Below, piece by piece: positions 49,201 to 57,148 of a stretch of DNA of 64,000 nucleotides (positions within the stretch are counted from its first letter, which is position 1; every line of letters begins with the position of its first letter). A program made the position numbers and the translations under genes. The notes under the pieces were generated by a model, which worked only from the letters and a program-made list of their open reading frames with translations, was not told where the DNA came from and made no database searches. Origin of the DNA: Ypsolopha sequella (Eukaryota > Arthropoda > Insecta > Lepidoptera > Ypsolophidae); NCBI GenBank assembly GCA_934047225.1, contig OW203984.1, positions 10,983,201-11,047,200 on the forward strand, given 5' to 3'.

Positions 49201-52200
49201 CTTAAAAATTGTTTTTGTCTCGTTTATTCGCCTACCAAACTTTATGATGTTCCGATCAACGATACTCGAGTTATCTTCGAACAAACATACATACTGGTTA
49301 TACATACATACATGCGTTGCTGGAGTCCACATTACAATATAATAGATCTTTACATATGAAATATTTCTTACAGATTCATGAGTTCGTAATTCCTGTAATT
49401 CAATAACTATTTCAATCATTTCTTTTTTATTTGAAAGTTGGTTTCATGGTTTTACATCTATCTACGTATTAAATTTTGTTTTTATTGTCAGTTGAATTAT
49501 AAAAATTAAATCTTCAAAAACAGTTCGTCCTAAATGCCATCCATTTCCATGAAAAAATTCATAATATTTTTTTACAGCTGACACTTTCCACAAATTAAAT
49601 TAATGTTACTGTTAGCTTAATGTTGTCTCATTCATACAAAAAAGAAATTACATAATTTGTTACTGTTACTGATGGTACTGAAAATTGAGTTTCCTTCAAA
49701 TTCTCTATAGAAAACAGCAATTTCATAGGTAAAGACCTAGTATATGCAGCTTTACTTATTTTCAAGTAGATGATAAATCAGCAGCAGTGAGCAGCATAAT
49801 GATTGTTAATGAATCGTTAAAACACCAACTGTCAGATGATGATATAAACATTAAACACTTACCTCTGGATGATCGTATAAATACTGGCCTCTGGATGATC
49901 GTATAAATACTGGCCTCTGGATAATCGTATAAATACTGACCTCTGGATGATCGTATAAATACTGACCTCTGGATGATCGTATAAATACTGACCTCTGGAT
50001 GATCGTATAAATACTGACCTCTGGATGATCGTATAAATACTGACCTCTGGATGATCGTATAAATACTGACCTCTGGATGATCGTATAAATACTGACCTCT
50101 GGATGATCGTATAAATACTTACCTCTGGATGATCGTATAAATACTTACCTCTGGATGATCGTATAAATACTGACCTCTGGATGATCGTATAAATACTTAC
50201 CTCTGGATGATCGTAAAAATACTGACCTCTGGATGATCATATAAATACTGACCTCTGGATGATCGTATAAATACTGACCTCTGGATGATCGTATAAATAC
50301 TGACCTCTGGATGACCGTATAAATACTTACCTCTGGATGATCGTATAAATACTGACCTCTGGATGATCGTATAAATACTGACCTCTGGATGATCGTATAA
50401 ATACTTACCTCTGGATGATCGTATAAATACTGACCTCTGGATGATCGTATAAATACTGACCTCTGGATGATCGTATAAATACTGACCTCTGGATGATCGT
50501 ATAAATACTGACCTCTGGATGATCGTATAAATACTGACCTCTGGATGATCGTATAAATACTTACCTCTGGATGATCGTATAAATACTTACCTCTGGATGA
50601 TCGTATAAATACTGACCTCTGGATGATCGTATAAATACTGACCTCTGGATGATCGTATAAATACTGACCTCTGGATGATCGTATAAATACTGACCTCTGG
50701 ATGATCGTATAAATACTTACCTCTGGATGATCGTATAAATACTGACCTCTGGATGATCGTATAAATACTGACCTCTGGATGATCGTATAAATACTGACCT
50801 CTGGATGATCGTATAAATACTGACCTCTGGATGATCATATAAATGTTTTTTATTACTTATTTATTTATTTATAAAATAGTAACCTTTAGGTGACCAATTG
50901 ATCATATAAATAGCAGTGGCATGAACAGAACTTTTTGCTGGAAAAGCAATGAGAAGACAACAAAAATAAAAATGAAAAATTTAATACCAATTTGAAAAAA
51001 ACGCTACCCTGGCGCTAATACATATAATTATTTTTCAAAGTGATATTAAAAAAAGAAAACATATTTATTTTATTGTCTAACTTGACCTTCTCATTGCTTT
51101 TCAAACTAATCGTGCTGGGGGCTCGGTTGGTGATCATTGAACCTTGTTCCTGGTCCCTGGCCGGGTCTCCGGTAAGGGTTCGGGCGGTTGATTGGATTTT
51201 TTCCTGTATAATATATATTTTACCTATCATTTTAATCGTATATATATTGCTACATTTATTAAATAAACCTTTAATTTAGTTCATTTATTATTTTATTACA
51301 TTTTTTTTTATTAGATTAAATTTGACGTGTAAAATGTGTATTATATATGCCTGCTTTCCAAAATAAACTATTTGAATTTGAATTGGAGTTCTGCGCACGC
51401 TACTGATAAATAGTTACCTCTGGATGAGATAAATAAACGGCGTCGTCAGTTTCTAAACACTCGCTGTTTTACAATTTGCGTCATCGGCGTCATATCGTAG
51501 AACTAGGCTTATCGTAATTCTGTTTGAATTATTGAGGGTCCCCTCCTCGCTTCGCTCGGCTCCCAATATTCGCTACGCTCGTCGTCTCACCCATTTATGA
51601 CTTTTTGATTACTTTTAATTTTTGATTGATTTAATTACGAAAATAACAAAGAATTTTACAATTTGCCTTCTGCAAATCACAGAACTGCGAGAAACTGACG
51701 ACGCCGTTTGTAAACTGACGAATTATACATTTTTCCTGCCACATATATATGTGTAAGCACTTACCTCCGGTATGACCTGAATGACCATATTAATACTAAC
51801 CTCTGGATGGTCATATAAATAACACAGTTCTCTTGGAATAAGGGCAATCTTTGTCACGTCTTTGGCCTCTTCGATAAAATCTCTTGGGGACTCTAAAAAT
51901 AATTAACATTGATTAAATTCGGACATATGGCAGTTTATAATATAGTGGCTGTTAAGATGAAGTTGCGGAAGCCGTAAACTGACAATAGTACTCGTCGATA
52001 CGAACAACCTTTAGTATGGAGGCAACCTTCGATTCGCAAAAAAGAAATCAGCTGTTTCATAGAAAAGTTACTTATAATACCCGAACAATAGAATTTTCTT
52101 CTCAATTTTTTCTTCACATACTATCGTCAGATTTCGGCTTCCGCATCCTGTATACAACGTGTAACAGAAAGGTGTAACCATATTTGAAGAGCTTATTCAG

Positions 52201-55200
52201 TCAATGGTATAGAACAACTTTTACTATGGAACAAACCCTGACCCCGAAAAAAAAATTTACTGTTTCATAGAAAAATGCAATGCCACTCGGCTGAAATGTA
52301 TGGAGAAGGGCAGATTATTTTTTTGAGATTTCAGGGTTGGCTCCATAGTAAAAGTTGTTCTATACCATTGACTGAATAAGCTCTTCAAATATGGTTACAC
52401 ATTTCTGTTACACCTTGTATATCTTACAATATTATGTATTTTTATATTTATCTATAATTTACATATATATTTATTTATTGTTGTACCTAGGTATATGTTA
52501 CATTAAGCACAAAAAAAACTTGACTCCTTTTCCACACTTATTTTTTTGATGGGACGTCCTACCACAAAATAACCACTTACAGAAGGTTTACTCCGCATAC
52601 CTAGCGAAAACAGGCGCACGCACACATAGACGCGTACGTACGACGATCTCAGTCGAATGCCAATATAAAATTCTGCCGAGATCACCATACGTACTATGCA
52701 TGTGTGCGTCTGATTTCGCTCGTCGGATAGAGTGGGCCTTCTGGTAGTATCTATTTTGTGGTCCTACTACGGCTGCCCGGTCAAGCCTTACCTTCCATAG
52801 TAAGAATTGATTACCTATATTTTATTCATTCACATTGTCTGTGTACACATTTGTATAAGTACTCTTTTTTCTCTTATTTAATAATAGTTTGCAGTAAAAT
52901 ATATTTTAGGGATAAGATTATTAATGTACAGTCGCCTGCAGTCAGTGGCGTATTTACCCTAGGGCCAAAAGGGCCATGGCCCGAGGCGGCAGGCTGCGAG
53001 GGACAGCGCAAGCTGGCACCTCGCGCTCAGTTTTGGGCGCCTTTCGTTATCAATCGTTAAGCACCTTTTAATATATAAAGCTTTTTGACTTTATGCTGTC
53101 ATTAAAAAAATAGTTCATCGGAAAATATTGAATAAATAAATAAAATAAAAAGACATTTATTTAACACACCATTATAGACAAAGTAGCATCAATGTTCTTA
53201 AACGTAAAGTTGTATGGCACTGTTAAAAAGGACGGTGACTCAGCATGTTCCTTTACCAAAGGAATTAGAAACGCTGTTATTCTGCCACCACTAAATGGTG
53301 TTTATTTCTTTGTAAGGTATGTTTTGTTTTCTCATGCATTATCATCACAGTCCATATCAACACACTACTGGATTTTGTTTTATAATTTGTAATATTATTT
53401 GCTTTTTTCTCGTTAATTTATGGGGCGACAAACCTTACAGGCCCAGGGCGCCAAATCTTAAAATACGCCACTGCTTTCAGTTCAAGCTCCAAAGCCTCGT
53501 AACGCTTAAAGTCCTTTTAAAAGGACCTCAAGTTCAGTAATGGTACTTGCCCAGAGAAATTTTTTTGACATTCTTGCTATATTTTTGTTCCTACGACCGA
53601 GGTATCTTTAAAAATACCAAATGTGAAGGACTTATAGTCATAACGAAAAACAATTTTTGCAGAAAAATGTATCAGAATTACGAGGATAATAAATTTTTTT
53701 ACCGACTTTAATAAGAACTACAAATAGGTAGCCTGTTATTCTGACGTCCGTGCATACCCTTTTTTGTACGTGTGCTTCTGTGCGGTCAAATAAATTATAA
53801 AGTGCGTACCAGTCATAAAATCAATGTGTGTAAACTGTTCCTTGACTTGTCTGCCGTTCTTCATCAGAAAATCCTTGAATGGTAGACAAACTGGTAGCAT
53901 ATAGTCTGAAAATTAACGGATCATGATAAATTCTTATGTCAAAATTAAATTTTTGCTCGGAAAAAGGGTTTATATTCAATACAAATTGTTGTAACGCTGT
54001 TTTTAACGGAAAAAAGGTCTATTACGTATAATGATCAGATTCTGAAGGCAAAACAGTTTTTTTTTTCGTATAATACCTTTTTTCCGGGCACACATTAAAT
54101 TTTGACCTGAATCAACATATAGGCTCTTTTTAAGGTCACGTAGTACCTAAAAGGTACAAAAAGAACCTTTATGGTGAGACTCCGTTGTCCGTCCATCCAT
54201 CCATCCGTCCGTCCGTATGTCTAACTTTAGCACCGCTAAAGTTAAATACTTGATATTTGGCACAAAAATAGCATTAATTTTCTCACATAACGCCCCGTGT
54301 CAAAACCAATATGAAAAATTTGAAATTTTGCAAAATATTTCCAATACAAAATAGAGAAAACACAAAAATTATCCTAAAAATACAGTATGGGTATCATGTT
54401 TGCAGGTATTAAAGAGCTGATTGTAAAAATATATAGTTTGGCTATATTTACTTGCATCTATTTCGAGAAATTCTCAAATACCACAAAAAAATGTATGTCC
54501 CCCCTATCTCCAAAACTGGTGGATTGGTGAAAAAAATAATGGTAATATGTGCTTACGTAAAGATTACAGGATAAATATCGCGGTTGAGACATTCACGAAA
54601 CAAAATGAAATTCCCAAAACTGATTCGCACTTGACCGGTATTTTATTACCTATTTACCGTGATAGAGGCCGTAGTAACACGTAAATTTGACACCCTTTGG
54701 GTACGGAACCCTAAAAAATGCAAAATATTGCTCCACTCACGAGAATGCAACGGCCGTATCAACTTCAGCAGAGCGAGACTGTTCTTAGCCCCGAAGTGCT
54801 TGTACTCGGGGTGTATGAGCACGTCAGCAATAGGCATCAGCAGCACCGCGGGGTCACAGAGCGCGCCTTCTGCCAGCTCCTCGATCGTCAGCTTGCACTC
54901 GCTCTCATCTCGCTCGTAGTCGCCGAACACTGCGTTACCCCTGTCGTTGTCGTACAGTCAAGAACACGTCAAGCAATACACTTGCATTGCAAGTACTACA
55001 TTAGTCTTAAAGATATAAGAAAGGTAAAAAGTCCAATGTGTGTACACATAGCTTGATGTGATCCTGACTATACATCGTCCAGACATGAATCCTCAAAAGG
55101 GTTCGAGGCACTCATGAGTATGGACTGTAAAGTGCAAATCACAGTCCACACTCGTACACGAAATTATTGTTTTTGAACGCGAAAACTGACACTATCTGTG

Positions 55201-56975
55201 ACTCGATCACGCATAATTGAATAATAATTGCATAAGAAATGTGAAATTATTATTTTTATTACATACCCTCATAGCAGTAGCGTGCACAGAACTTTTTGCT
55301 GGAAAAGCAAACAATTGGTCAAGAACAACAATAAAAAAAATATGAAAAATTTTAAATATAACTTTGAAAAAAAAAATTTTTTATGACGCCAGGGTAGACA
55401 ATGTCTACCCTAGAGTGAAAATTTCCTATACAATTTTTTTTTCAATGTTGTATTTAAATTTTTTCATATTTTTTTATTGTTATTCTTGACCGATTGCTTG
55501 CTTTTCCAGCAAAAAGTTCTGTGCACGCCACTGCCTCATAGTATGACAAAATTACAAATAATGAAACCAGCGGTTTTTTTTTCACATTTATTTTTTCAAT
55601 TTATAGTAACTATGTATAAAAGGCAAATAGCCAAGTTTTTTTAAGGGTAGGTAGAAGCACAATTTAAAAATCCATACTTTTACACTGTGGTAGAAGTGGT
55701 AAAGTAAATTCCTAAATAAAGAAAGGATTTATTTTACTTTCTTTTACAAATTTTATATAAATTTTTGGTACTATAAATAAATTTTTTATAAAAACCGATC
55801 GATCAATCCCACGCAAACTTCCCTTAAATCTCTTTTTAAATGAAAAAATATGGTTGTTTTAACAGAAAATAATTTCGTATGATCGCGATTTCTTTTTCCC
55901 CGCGGATAAGCTTCTGTAATTAGCACGTTCTATTAAAACAAAAAAAAAAACGTTGTAAATGGGTTAAATGAAATAGACATACAGTGCATATCCTTCTGGC
56001 ACCTGAGCAGCGTCGACTGCGGTCGTCATCACGAACAGCTTGTGGATTAGAAGCACTCTCGGCACTCTGAAGTAATGGGGAGTGCCGTTCTTTACTGAAA
56101 ATATAATGACAACTTGAGATTGCAATACCGCAATATTCCGGGATCGGGCAACTTCGCAGCGGAGCCAAAAATTCATTTAGCGAAAGAGCAACTGGACCTA
56201 ATTTACTTAGAGTAAGAATTTGATTAAATAGTCACTTTGTAATGAAGATATTATAATATTGTAATTAAATTGAAAACTTCGTTAGGCGCGTTGAGCGATT
56301 TTTGTTAGGGGAAAATCTTATGGGTTCGCGTCACCATCACCGACATTCTATAGCGTGTCACGCTTGGCCAGCAGTGAAAAAAGTTCACTTCTGTCGACCG
56401 CCCATGTTTTTTTCAACTATATTTGAACATCAACACTAATACAATTAAATTTTGACTTTTGAACTAGTTTTTAAAAACACTGTTTGTATTGTAATGAAAC
56501 CCAGTTCTTGCGTTTTACCGCAGACGTAAAGAAAGTCACTTCGCTAAACAGAATCCAAAAAAGTAGCCAAGTTTTCGTCCGTCAGCGCCGCGCCGCGCTG
56601 CCGCCCCAAAAGAGGCTTTGGCATACAGAAAGCTGGGCGGCGGAGCGGGCAGCGTGACCCTTCAAGCCGCGTCTCACGTCGTCGTCGCGCTTTCTGCGTG
56701 GTATCTCTGATATACTTCCATAGTATATCACCCGCTTCCGCCCCAATGCCGCCCAGCTCTGTGTGTGCAAAATCCAGTCTCAAACTAGCCACTGGCTTGC
56801 CAAGTTTTATTCACAAAACGCAACTAAAAAGGAGATTCTCATATTCACTTACCGTGAATGTATTGAAGCGTGCCAAGCCAGGTGAACTTCATGTCAATGA
56901 CGGGGCCTTCGTCAGGGTCGAGTTCTGGGTCATCGTGACAAGTGAAGAAAGACTGACCTCTCACCACTCTCACAC
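40147..56975 (-). CDS. non-catalytic serine protease homologue with C-terminal extension (10 exons, 5' end missing)
   Basis: Ten exons splice in frame (junction phases 1,2,1,1,0,1,1,0,0, all GT-AG) into 430 residues ending in a stop. The chymotrypsin-like (S1) domain is recognised from FTWLGTLQY (about 34), VLLIHKLFVMTTAVDA (55-70), FGDYERDESEC (84-94), ADVLIHPEYKHF (117-128), NSLALLKLIRP (132-142), MLPVCLPF and GCGFHSGAPI (223-232). Known S1 logic: the His site TAAHC reads TTAVD, so His becomes Val and its disulphide Cys is lost; NDIALL reads NSLALL, so Asp becomes Ser; GDSGGP reads FHSGAP, keeping Ser228. It should therefore lack protease activity and act as a serine protease homologue, probably secreted; insect homologues often serve as immune cofactors (inference). 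About 155 further residues follow the LLHPYVPWI helix end; I do not recognise them. The signal peptide lies upstream, unseen. Confidence 0.88.
40925..42264 (+). pseudogene. dead mariner-type transposase in the last intron
   Basis: Broken frames read ELKRKHLRAM near 40935, then FRWFNDLEGAKPSLEDGDRS, GRLPIAVTGENVW, SVSIHTILHEHFGMRKL, SGDETWIYQYVPESKKRLS, IMLHHDNASSHASLRTKASI, THPPYSPVLAPC, SSAEEAVAAYKSAIS and ENNGEYFEKI. These follow the mariner order, with catalytic D in GDETW and D in HHDNA; the third acidic site after SPVLAP is damaged. Several stops and frameshifts exist. A stretch rich in ATCAAATCAAATC (41640-41790) interrupts it, probably a LINE tail. It lies antisense in the intron between exons I and J. 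Confidence 0.88.
42415..42600. other. unexplained GC-rich island in the last intron
   Basis: About 185 bp much richer in GC than its surroundings, open on both strands (67 to 86 codons). One minus frame reads AALREVQAFTLAYKAHAPML. I cannot assign it; it might be a fragment of a retroelement or a retained exon. Confidence 0.3.
43039..43140 (-). CDS. protease homologue exon I (C-terminal extension)
   Basis: Acceptor TTATTCCCAG, donor GTCAGTAG, phase 0 in and out, 34 codons: INAAEDTTIICVKVGVPYRS, GHPKVWQLDSNEVK. Alternating hydrophobic residues suggest beta strands (inference). It was too short to be listed as an ORF; its inclusion rests on splice sites and phase. Confidence 0.72.
43795..44141. 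mobile_element. long palindromic MITE in intron H-I
   Basis: ATTCAACCGCCCGAATTTCT and AGTTCAGTAGATGATAGAG on the left are mirrored by CTATCGTCTACTGAACCTCC and AATTCGGGCAGTTGAAT on the right; the arms also share GGTCACGTGACATC / GATGTCACGTGACC. Arms of about 130 bp around a short centre. Confidence 0.88.
44297..44372 (+). repeat. short repeat family E, copy 2
   Basis: CGTCACGACATGAATCTCCG, AAGGGGTGTCAGAGGTGTTC and CACACTCGGTACACCCGCG. Confidence 0.7.
44520..44660 (+). repeat. tRNA-derived SINE, copy with the same tail
   Basis: GGTCGCAGGTTCAAGCCCTG provides the B box. The tail CTTCAAAATATTTAATTTTA ... TAATGCACTCTAATGCA matches that of the SINE at 5958. The A box is degraded. Confidence 0.6.
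44815..45450 (+). repeat. repeat family C, copy 3, with nested family B
   Basis: The order is the same as at 17465: CATATGCGAAAAAACCCTCA, TATTAATATAAAATGTACTG, GTTTAAC, family B (44947-45183), GGTCTTAGATACTGTT, GACCTCATTTCAATAAATAT. It lies just downstream of a SINE. Confidence 0.83.
44947..45183. mobile_element. MITE family B nested in family C
   Basis: It runs from CAGCGGGCCTATTGTGTATC to AGATACAGAATAGGGGGGCA, at the same junction (GTTTAAC / GGTCYTAG) as the copy at 17591. Confidence 0.88.
45837..46018 (-). CDS. protease homologue exon H (C-terminal extension)
   Basis: Acceptor TTGCTATCCTCTAG, donor GTCAGTTA, phase 1 in and 0 out. It encodes FVLPRQSLFDKVGHDWVGHW, WMGGIRCYDRGDAAEDMFRF and YREIFQIKP. 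No family recognised. An in-frame stop shortly after the donor would give a shorter product if unspliced. Confidence 0.78.
46229..46395 (-). pseudogene. RTE-type LINE C-terminal remnant
   Basis: The minus frame reads MEWRPRTAKRSVGHPRVRWA, DDLKEVASGGWM. The W-R-P-R-T-x-(K/R)R-S-V-G-(R/H)-P-x-x-R-W-x-D-D-L motif ends RTE/BovB-type ORF2 proteins. The 3' end has TCGTCTACTGCTGGATATAG. It lies in the intron between exons G and H. Confidence 0.82.
46458..46520 (+). repeat. short repeat family E, copy 3
   Basis: CGTCACGACACATATCCCCG, AAGGGGATGTCAGAAATATT; truncated at the right. Confidence 0.6.
46839..46982 (-). CDS. protease homologue exon G (end of the S1 domain)
   Basis: Acceptor TTGGTTTCCAG, donor GTCAGCAA, phase 1 in and out. 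It encodes NAPCPDPLRVRRPPAPPRHM, LLHPYVPWITAAVTG and GFSKDDPF. LLHPYVPWI corresponds to the C-terminal helix (YTRVxxYLDWI) of S1 proteases. GC content is higher than in neighbouring exons. Confidence 0.85.
47500..47570 (+). repeat. tRNA-like fragment
   Basis: GCAACGTCTTGACCACTAAT, then AACTGGTTCAAATCCCGTAA, resembles an anticodon arm followed by a T arm with a good B box. The 5' half is missing, so it is not a working tRNA. Confidence 0.45.
47640..48075 (+). repeat. long dispersed repeat (family C variant), copy 2
   Basis: It matches 25090-25530 over about 430 bp: GGCGACACCAAAAAAAATGG, AAACGCGATTGGATGAAATT, AACTAATTT-type text and the end CACTGAGGGTTTTTTCGCAT. It lies in the intron between exons F and G. 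Confidence 0.85.
48474..48560 (-). repeat. short repeat family E, copy 4 (minus)
   Basis: The plus strand reads ACAATTCTGTCACCCCCTCG and GGGATTCATGTCGTGACGGT, the reverse complement of the family start. Confidence 0.65.
48635..48845. mobile_element. MITE with TCAGAGTAAATATATTTATA ends
   Basis: The left end TCAGAGTAAATATATTTATA is mirrored by TATAAATATATTTACTCTGA. The inner arms CTCAGATTCAAACTCATGCA / GTGTGAGTTCGAATTTGAGC also pair. It lies about 130 bp downstream of exon F's donor. Confidence 0.85.
48975..49095 (-). CDS. protease homologue exon F (Ser-loop)
   Basis: Acceptor TTACTTTCCAG, donor GTACCTTT, phase 0 in and 1 out. It encodes NKTNLLSNRVACTTGCGFHS, GAPILIHEHTGHWTVVALSL. Ser228 is kept, but Asp194-equivalent is His, Gly193-equivalent is Phe and the next Gly is Ala, so the oxyanion pocket is altered. 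Confidence 0.9.
49857..50844. repeat. 26-bp minisatellite made of the exon E splice junction, 38 units
   Basis: CTCTGG starts recur every 26 bases from 49863 to 50825, giving exactly 38 units without an indel. The minus-strand unit is TATTTATACGATCATCCAGA followed by GGTCAG. Exon E ends TATTTATATGACCATCCAGA, G, then GTTAGTA. The unit thus holds 21 exon bases plus the 5' splice site; the two differences over the exon part are synonymous (YLYDHPE). By eye 9 units read GAG|GTAAGT, two read GAG|GCCAGT and the rest GAG|GTCAGT. It sits in the intron directly downstream of exon E. The 83-codon ORF is the array read through all three frames. Confidence 0.97.
50914..51405. mobile_element. MITE family H, copy 4, inserted in decayed minisatellite, itself interrupted
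   Basis: The ends are CAGTGGCATGAACAGAACTT and AGTTCTGCGCACGCTACTG, flanked by perfect ATAAATAG (50906-50913 and 51406-51413). Removing it joins ATTGATCATATAAATAG to TTACCTCTGGATGAGATAAA, two decayed 26-bp units. A retroelement-like insert (about 51105-51385: GGGGGCTCGGTTGGTGATCA to TTTGAATTTGAATTGG) breaks the right arm. Confidence 0.9.
51801..51892 (-). CDS. protease homologue exon E
   Basis: Acceptor TTATTTTTAG, donor GTTAGTATT, phase 1 in and 0 out. It encodes SPRDFIEEAKDVTKIALIPR and ELCYLYDHPE. Its last 21 bases plus the donor are the source of the 26-bp minisatellite in the next intron. Confidence 0.88.
51945..52150. mobile_element. fold-back MITE in intron D-E
   Basis: GATGAAGTTGCGGAAGCCGT near 51957 is mirrored by TTCGGCTTCCGCATCCTGTA near 52130. 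GATGAAGTTCCGGAAGCCGA at 11171 shows another copy of this end, inside the hAT-like element there. Confidence 0.7.
52151..52422. mobile_element. MITE with inverted repeats of about 90 bp
   Basis: TATACAACGTGTAACAGAAA, GGTGTAACCATATTTGAAGA, GCTTATTCAGTCAATGGTAT on the left are mirrored almost perfectly by ATACCATTGACTGAATAAGC, TCTTCAAATATGGTTACACA on the right. Confidence 0.92.
52563..52760. mobile_element. MITE family A, copy 3, with 7-bp target duplication
   Basis: The ends are CACAAAATAACCACTTACAG and GTATCTATTTTGTG; perfect GTCCTAC flanks at 52556-52562 and 52761-52767. Inverted relative to copies 1 and 2. In the intron between exons D and E. Confidence 0.94.
52943..53473. mobile_element. 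hAT-like element with CAGTGGCGTATTT ends
   Basis: The ends are CAGTGGCGTATTTACCCTAG and TTAAAATACGCCACTG. Flanks CCTGCAGT and CTTTCAGT are a decayed 8-bp duplication. A 66-codon ORF (from 53192: MFLNVKLYGTVKKDG) is present but shows no transposase motif. The GGGCCAAAAGGGCC / GGCCCAGGGCGCC subterminal parts are GC-rich. Confidence 0.85.
53810..53905 (-). CDS. protease homologue exon D
   Basis: Acceptor AATTTTCAG, donor GTACGCAC, phase 1 in and out, 96 nt. It encodes YMLPVCLPFKDFLMKNGRQV and KEQFTHIDFMT. VCLPF is the S1 hallmark between the Asp and Ser loops; its Cys normally bridges to the light chain. Confidence 0.88.
54141..54717 (-). repeat. interspersed repeat family G, copy 4 (minus), with a second end
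   Basis: The plus strand reads TACCTAAAAGGTACAAAAAG near 54150 and CGCACTTGACCGGTATTTTA near 54630, the reverse complement of the family termini. A separate plus-oriented end TTTGGGTACGGAACCCTAAA follows at 54695-54714, about 24 bp from exon C. Confidence 0.8.
54741..54940 (-). CDS. protease homologue exon C (Asp-loop)
   Basis: Acceptor GACAACGACAG, donor GTGAGTGG, phase 2 in and 1 out, 200 nt. It contains GNAVFGDYERDESECKL, DVLIHPEYKHF and NSLALLKLIRPLHS. The catalytic Asp is Ser. A family G repeat end lies only about 24 bases beyond the donor. Confidence 0.9.
55078..55160 (+). repeat. short repeat family E, diverged copy
   Basis: CCAGACATGAATCCTCAAAA, GGGTTCGAGGCACTCATGAG and ACAGTCCACACTCGTACACG keep the order of the family with many changes. 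Confidence 0.4.
55275..55533. mobile_element. MITE family H, copy 3, perfect 8-bp target duplication
   Basis: The ends are CAGTAGCGTGCACAGAACTT and AGTTCTGTGCACGCCACTG; CCTCATAG on both sides. In the intron between exons B and C. Confidence 0.95.
55983..56094 (-). CDS. protease homologue exon B (His-loop)
   Basis: Acceptor TTATATTTTCAG, donor GTATGTC, phase 1 in and 2 out. It encodes KNGTPHYFRVPRVLLIHKLF and VMTTAVDAAQVPEGYA. The catalytic His position is Val and both Cys of the usual 42-58 disulphide are absent. Confidence 0.85.
56853..56975 (-). CDS. protease homologue exon A (residues 1-41)
   Basis: Acceptor CGTTTCAG and donor GTAAGTG; phase 1 in and out. It encodes VRVVRGQSFFTCHDDPELDP and then FTWLGTLQYIH, the start of the S1 domain. 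CHDD is the likely Cys linking to an upstream light chain. No classical IVGG activation site is present; VVRG may be its degenerate trace. Preceding exons are needed. Confidence 0.85.
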
Positions 56976-57065
56976 CTGAAACGTAACAAAGCGTGTGGGC
57001 AAGTGCGCTGGCTGCTGGATTCGCTGCCACTGGCTAGATAAGTCCAACCACACCATGTGGCTTAC

Positions 57066-57101
57066 CATCAGAAACATTCTGATGACTCAGTATCCAATCT
57101 T
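57066..57101 (-). CDS. candidate upstream exon of the protease homologue
   Basis: A 36-nt segment between CAGTTGTAAG and a strong donor GTAAGCC. Phase 1 in and out fits exon A across a 90-nt intron and would add DWILSHQNVSD. The acceptor is weak and the segment short, so this is only a candidate. Confidence 0.3.
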
Positions 57102-57148
57102 CTTACAACTGCTGTGCAACCAGCTGGTTGTGTCGGAGATGTCGAAGA

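Noticed and set aside
50587..50838. 83-codon minus ORF with repeated YDHPE and IIQRS text
   Set aside because: It is the 26-bp minisatellite read through three frames. It is informative for origin but not a gene.
49857..50844. CRISPR-like regular array
   Set aside because: Units are contiguous 26-mers without spacers, in a eukaryotic intron.
53192..53392. Transposase fragment inside the hAT-like element
   Set aside because: The 66-codon frame shows no hAT transposase motif such as the C-terminal dimerisation region.
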